Assembly (NCBI GenBank): GCA_016718605.1
Contig: JADKCY010000005.1
Coordinates: forward strand, 1-30,931
From: Lysobacterales bacterium
Lineage (GTDB): Bacteria; Pseudomonadota; Gammaproteobacteria; Xanthomonadales; Xanthomonadaceae
Direction: 5' to 3'
Length of the DNA stretch: 30,931 nucleotides
In this document: one piece after another, positions 27,824 through 30,931 of the stretch
Layout: each line of letters opens with the position of its first letter
Position numbering within the stretch: the first letter of the stretch is position 1
Made by a program: the position numbers and the translations under genes
The notes under the pieces: model-generated
The model's database searches: none
Seen by the model: only the letters and a program-made list of their open reading frames with translations
What the model was told of the DNA's origin: nothing

Positions 27824-30321
27824 ATGGCTCTCAGCTCAATTTCAAGCCCACCGCGTTTCATCGCTTTGCGGAATCGCTGGTGTTCGGGTCACGCCCCGTG
27901 ATTCTTGCCCTGTTTGCGATAGTAACGGTGGTGATGCTGTATTTCGCCACCGAGTTGAAGGTGGATGCAGGCTTCAAGAAACAGATCCCGCGCGATCACG
28001 AATACATGCAGACGTTCCTGCAGTACGAGCAGGATTTTGGCGGCGCCAATCGCGTCTTGCTCGCCGTTGTTGCCAAGGAAGGCAACATGTTTACGCAGTC
28101 CTTTTTCCAGACCATGGAGAAAGTCACCGCCGATGTCATCGCCATTGAGGAAACCGATGACGCACGCGTGCGCTCGATTTTTACGCCCAACGTACGTTTC
28201 GTCGAGGTGGTGGAGGATGGCTTTGCCGGCGGCAATGTCATCCCGGCCGAATTCACCCCCAGTCTTGACGGCTGGACGGCTAGCGAAGAGGACTTCGCCA
28301 CCGTTCGCAGCAACATCGTCAAGGCCGGTATCGTCGGACGATTGGTCTCCAAGGATTTCAGTGGCGCCATGGTCTGGGCTGACTTGATCCCGGAAGATTC
28401 GGGCAAGAAGTTGGACTATCAAGCCGTGGCTGCGCAGTTCGAGGCAATTCGGCAGAAGTACGAAAACGAACAAGTCACGGTTCACATCATCGGCTTTGCC
28501 AAGATGGTCGGCGACATTGCCGATGGTGCGCGCTCGGTGGTTGGCTTCTTCTTCCTGACCATCGGCATGACCTGGCTGCTGCTCTTCCTGTATTCGACCT
28601 CCGGCAAGCTCGCCAGCCTGACGGTGCTGGCGGCCTTGATCTCCGTGGTGTGGATGCTGGGCGCGTTGCGCTTGATGGGCTTTGGCATCGACCCGATGAA
28701 CATGCTGACGCCGTTCCTGATCTTCGCTATTGCCGTCAGTCATGGCGAGCAGATGATCAACCGCTTCCGTGGCGAGATATTCTTCGGTGGTCTTGAGGAA
28801 GGGTCCGTCGAAGAGCTTCGCGCACGCGCCAAGGATGCGGTCGGTCCGCTGGAGGCGGCGCGCTCGTCATTCCGCATGCTGCTTATTCCAGGTACCGTGG
28901 CCTTGCTTGCAGGCTGCATCGGTTTTGGTGCGATTCTGGTCATTCCCATCGATATGGTTCGCGAACTCGCGATTACCGCGACCGTCGGCGTCGCGCTGAC
29001 GATCTTGACCGATCTGATTCTGTTGCCGGTATTGCTCAGCTACACCCATCTGCGCAATCTGGACCGCAAGCGTGAATACCGTTGCGCCAATTGACCCAGT
29101 TCGATCGCATCTGGTCATTTCTGGCGAAGGGCAGCCGACCGATTCCCGCCATTGTTCTGGTCGCCGTGGCAACAACGCTGTGGTTCTTTGCCGAACGTGA
29201 AGGCGACAAGGTGATGACGGGCGATGCCCAAGCCGGTGTGGCCGAACTGTGGCCAGACGCGCGCTATAACCGTGACGCCGAGATGATCAGCAGCAAGTTC
29301 GCCTTGGGCGTGGATATTCTCAACGTCATTGCCGAAGCGGGTCCGTCGGCATGTACGACCAGCTATCCGGCAATGGAATTGATCGACCGCTTCGCCTGGC
29401 ATATGCGCAATGTCGAAGGCGTTGAGCAGGTCATGACCCTACCCATCGCGGCAAAGCTGGTCTACGCAGGTTACAACGAAGGAAACGCGCGTTGGCGTAC
29501 ATTGCCGCGTGATGGTGACTCATTGCGTTTGGCTACGCAGAGCTTTGAGACCGACTCCGGACTGCTCAATTCAGATTGCAGTGCGATGTCGATCATGATG
29601 TTTCTGAGCGATCACAAGGCCACCACCATCGACCGAATCGTGGCGGCGGTGAAGCAGTTCCGTGAGGCCAACAGTGCCTATGACGTGAACTTCCAGTGGA
29701 GCGTGACAAGGCGATCACAGCCGCTGCCGCAGAAACGGGCGAAGAGTGGCATACCGATGCCGTCAATCTGCGCCTTGCTACTGGCAACATCGGTGTGATG
29801 GCGGCGATCAATGACACCGTGCGGGCGTCTGAACACACCATTTTGTATCTGCTCTACGCCGCCGTGTTCGTGATGTGCCTGATCAGCTTCCGCAGCCTGC
29901 TGGCGGCGCTGTGCATTCTGTTGCCACTGGTTCTGGTGACCGAGTTGGGCCACAGCCTGATGGTGCATCTGGGCATAGGCATGAAGGTCAACACGCTTTG
30001 CGTGGTTGCACTCGGCGTCGGCATTGGTGTCGATTACGGTATCTACATCTACGCACGTATGGCAGAAGCATTGAAGGCAGGACACCCGCTGACAGATGCC
30101 TACTTCATTGCGCTCAAGACCACGGGGATCGCGATTTTCTATACCGCGCTGACCTTTGGCGGCCGGCGTCGGCACGTGGGTGTTCTCTGCGCTCAAGTTC
30201 CAAGCCGATATGGGACTGATGCTGACCTTCGCGTTTGTCATGAACATGATTGGTGCGGTGGTTCTGATGCCTGGCAATTCTGCGCGTCCTGACCTGGAAG
30301 AAGACTCCGCAGGCGGCCTGA
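27824..30321 (+). CDS. MMPL-type RND transporter, several indels
   Basis: About 832 codons, the usual size. After MALSS and an early shift the frame reads NFKPTAFHRFAESLVFGSRP, then VILALFAIVTVVMLYFATEL (helix 1), a periplasmic loop with PRDHEYMQTFLQYEQDFG, and five helices (SVVGFFFLTIGMTWLLLFLY, LGALRLMGFGIDPMNMLTPF, FAIAVSHGEQMINRF, LIPGTVALLAGCIGFGAILV). The second half repeats the plan: IPAIVLVAVATTLWFFAERE, a loop with EMISSKFALGVDILNVIAE, then YLLYAAVFVMCLISFRSLLA, GVGIGVDYGIYIYARMAEAL and VGTWVFSALKFQADMGLMLT, ending RVLTWKKTPQAA. Shifts lie near 27840, 29090, 29690, 30165 and 30280. It is a predicted inner-membrane, proton-driven mover of lipids or hydrophobic molecules. Its partners are the YCF48, DUF1302 and DUF1329 proteins upstream. 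Confidence 0.85.
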
Positions 30322-30333
30322 GCTCACGACCTC

Positions 30334-30365
30334 GCGATCCCCGCACGTTGCGCGTCGGGGATCGC
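30334..30365 (+). terminator. Hairpin after RND transporter gene
   Basis: Ten-base perfect stem GCGATCCCCG / CGGGGATCGC with a 12-base loop, 12 bases after the transporter stop. There is no clear T-tract. It probably marks the operon's end. Confidence 0.55.
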
Positions 30366-30562
30366 CTTGTCGGCATGGTCGCGCAGGTGTAGCGAGTGAC
30401 GCGTCGCTGCCCGGCCCTGCGTGAGTGAGACATCGCGAAATCGCCGCCTTCCTGCCCGCAATTCGCCATGCCGATGCAACAGTCTTCCGGTGCGCAGTGC
30501 GGCGGGAGCCGCTCGCATTGCCTGTCTGTCCTCACTGTTGCGACTCCCAGCGGAGAATTCCC

Positions 30563-30931
30563 ATGTCGGATGTTTCAGGTGCACGTCGTCGATTGTTTGT
30601 TCTGGGTTCCCGTTTGGTATTGGCGCTCTCAGCCAGTGCTGTCAGTTTCACTGCGCATGCCGTGCCGGTTTTTCTGGAAGATGGCCGCGTAGCTGTTGCA
30701 TTCGCAGGAGCGCAGCTCGAGGTTGCTTCGTACTGTTGAATGCAAACCCGGACGCTATAGCGGCTACAACGCAGACCGCGCCGCGACGCGGTTCACCCCA
30801 ACCTCTACCTTCAAGATTCCCAACAGTGTGATCGGTCTCGCGACAGGTGCGATCTCAGTGTGATGAGGTGTTGCCCTGGGGTGGTGGCAAAGGCGTTCCT
30901 TCCCAATTGGGAAAAGGACATGGGGTTGCGG
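30563..30931 (+). CDS. Class D (OXA-type) beta-lactamase, partial, with indels
   Basis: Beginning of a serine beta-lactamase that hydrolyses beta-lactams in the periplasm; cut by the window end. The ATG at 30563 follows GGAGA. The signal peptide is basic (GARRRLFVLGSRLVLALSA) with a likely cut after TAHA. Later frames read CFVLLNA, then GRYSGYNADRAATRFTPTST, FKIPNSVIGL, DEVLPWGGGK, and PNWEKDMGLR at the edge. The catalytic S-x-x-K motif is STFK, with Ser at 30804-30806; the downstream YGN and KTG motifs lie beyond the window. At least three indels interrupt it, near 30740, 30845 and 30890. Block order matches OXA-type enzymes, so these are probably sequence errors, though decay cannot be excluded. 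Likely an intrinsic environmental enzyme, since no mobile element is seen beside it. Confidence 0.82.

Overview
The window looks like chromosomal DNA of a GC-rich gammaproteobacterium, most likely of the Lysobacterales (Xanthomonadales). The pointers are the gene families, a surface-protein fragment ending in the C-terminal motif IFRDGFE that I associate with that order, and a groESL operon under a CIRCE element. I see no tRNA, rRNA, CRISPR array, transposase or phage module. Many genes are interrupted by one- or two-base indels although the protein homology continues across them. This is best explained by draft (long-read-like) sequence errors, so several genes are given as one span covering more than one reading frame.

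Layout. 143-7015 (minus strand) is a three-gene operon: a DUF2126 large transglutaminase-like protein, a circularly permuted ATP-grasp/alpha-E fusion, and a small transglutaminase-like protein. This is a widespread but poorly understood predicted peptide-ligase/peptidase set. 7100-8123 is gene-poor, with an inverted-repeat (MITE-like) element, a possible small ORF and the tail of a broken beta-helix surface protein. 8124-12515 holds envelope genes: a small membrane protein, a DUF4398 lipoprotein, a DUF4398/OmpA lipoprotein, an AI-2E family permease, and a DUF883-YqjE-YqjK stress-type membrane operon.

12621-16891 is the chaperonin region. groES and groEL lie behind a promoter with a CIRCE element. 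Downstream are a MarR-GNAT fusion gene and then a second, nearly identical but truncated and frameshifted copy of the 3' part of groEL. 17010-18261 encodes a QEGLA-motif (DUF1704) putative metallopeptidase, divergent from groES. 18279-19790 (minus) is a decayed Mrp/Mnh cation-antiporter operon: subunits G and F are intact, E survives as a 27-codon tail and the A-type subunit as a fragment. Subunit G carries an unusual soluble C-terminal extension. 19939-20844 is an SDR-type epimerase/dehydratase gene.

21051-30321 is the most coherent system in the window. It runs: lipase-like lipoprotein (VolA-type), DUF1302 outer-membrane protein, DUF1329 lipid-binding-like periplasmic protein, terminator hairpins, YCF48-like beta-propeller protein, MMPL-type RND transporter. 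I infer a route that hydrolyses a lipid or other hydrophobic substrate at the cell surface and moves a product across the envelope. DUF1302/DUF1329/YCF48/RND neighbourhoods are known to recur in proteobacteria without a settled function; the tightly linked lipase suggests what the substrate may be. The window ends inside a class D (OXA-type) beta-lactamase gene.
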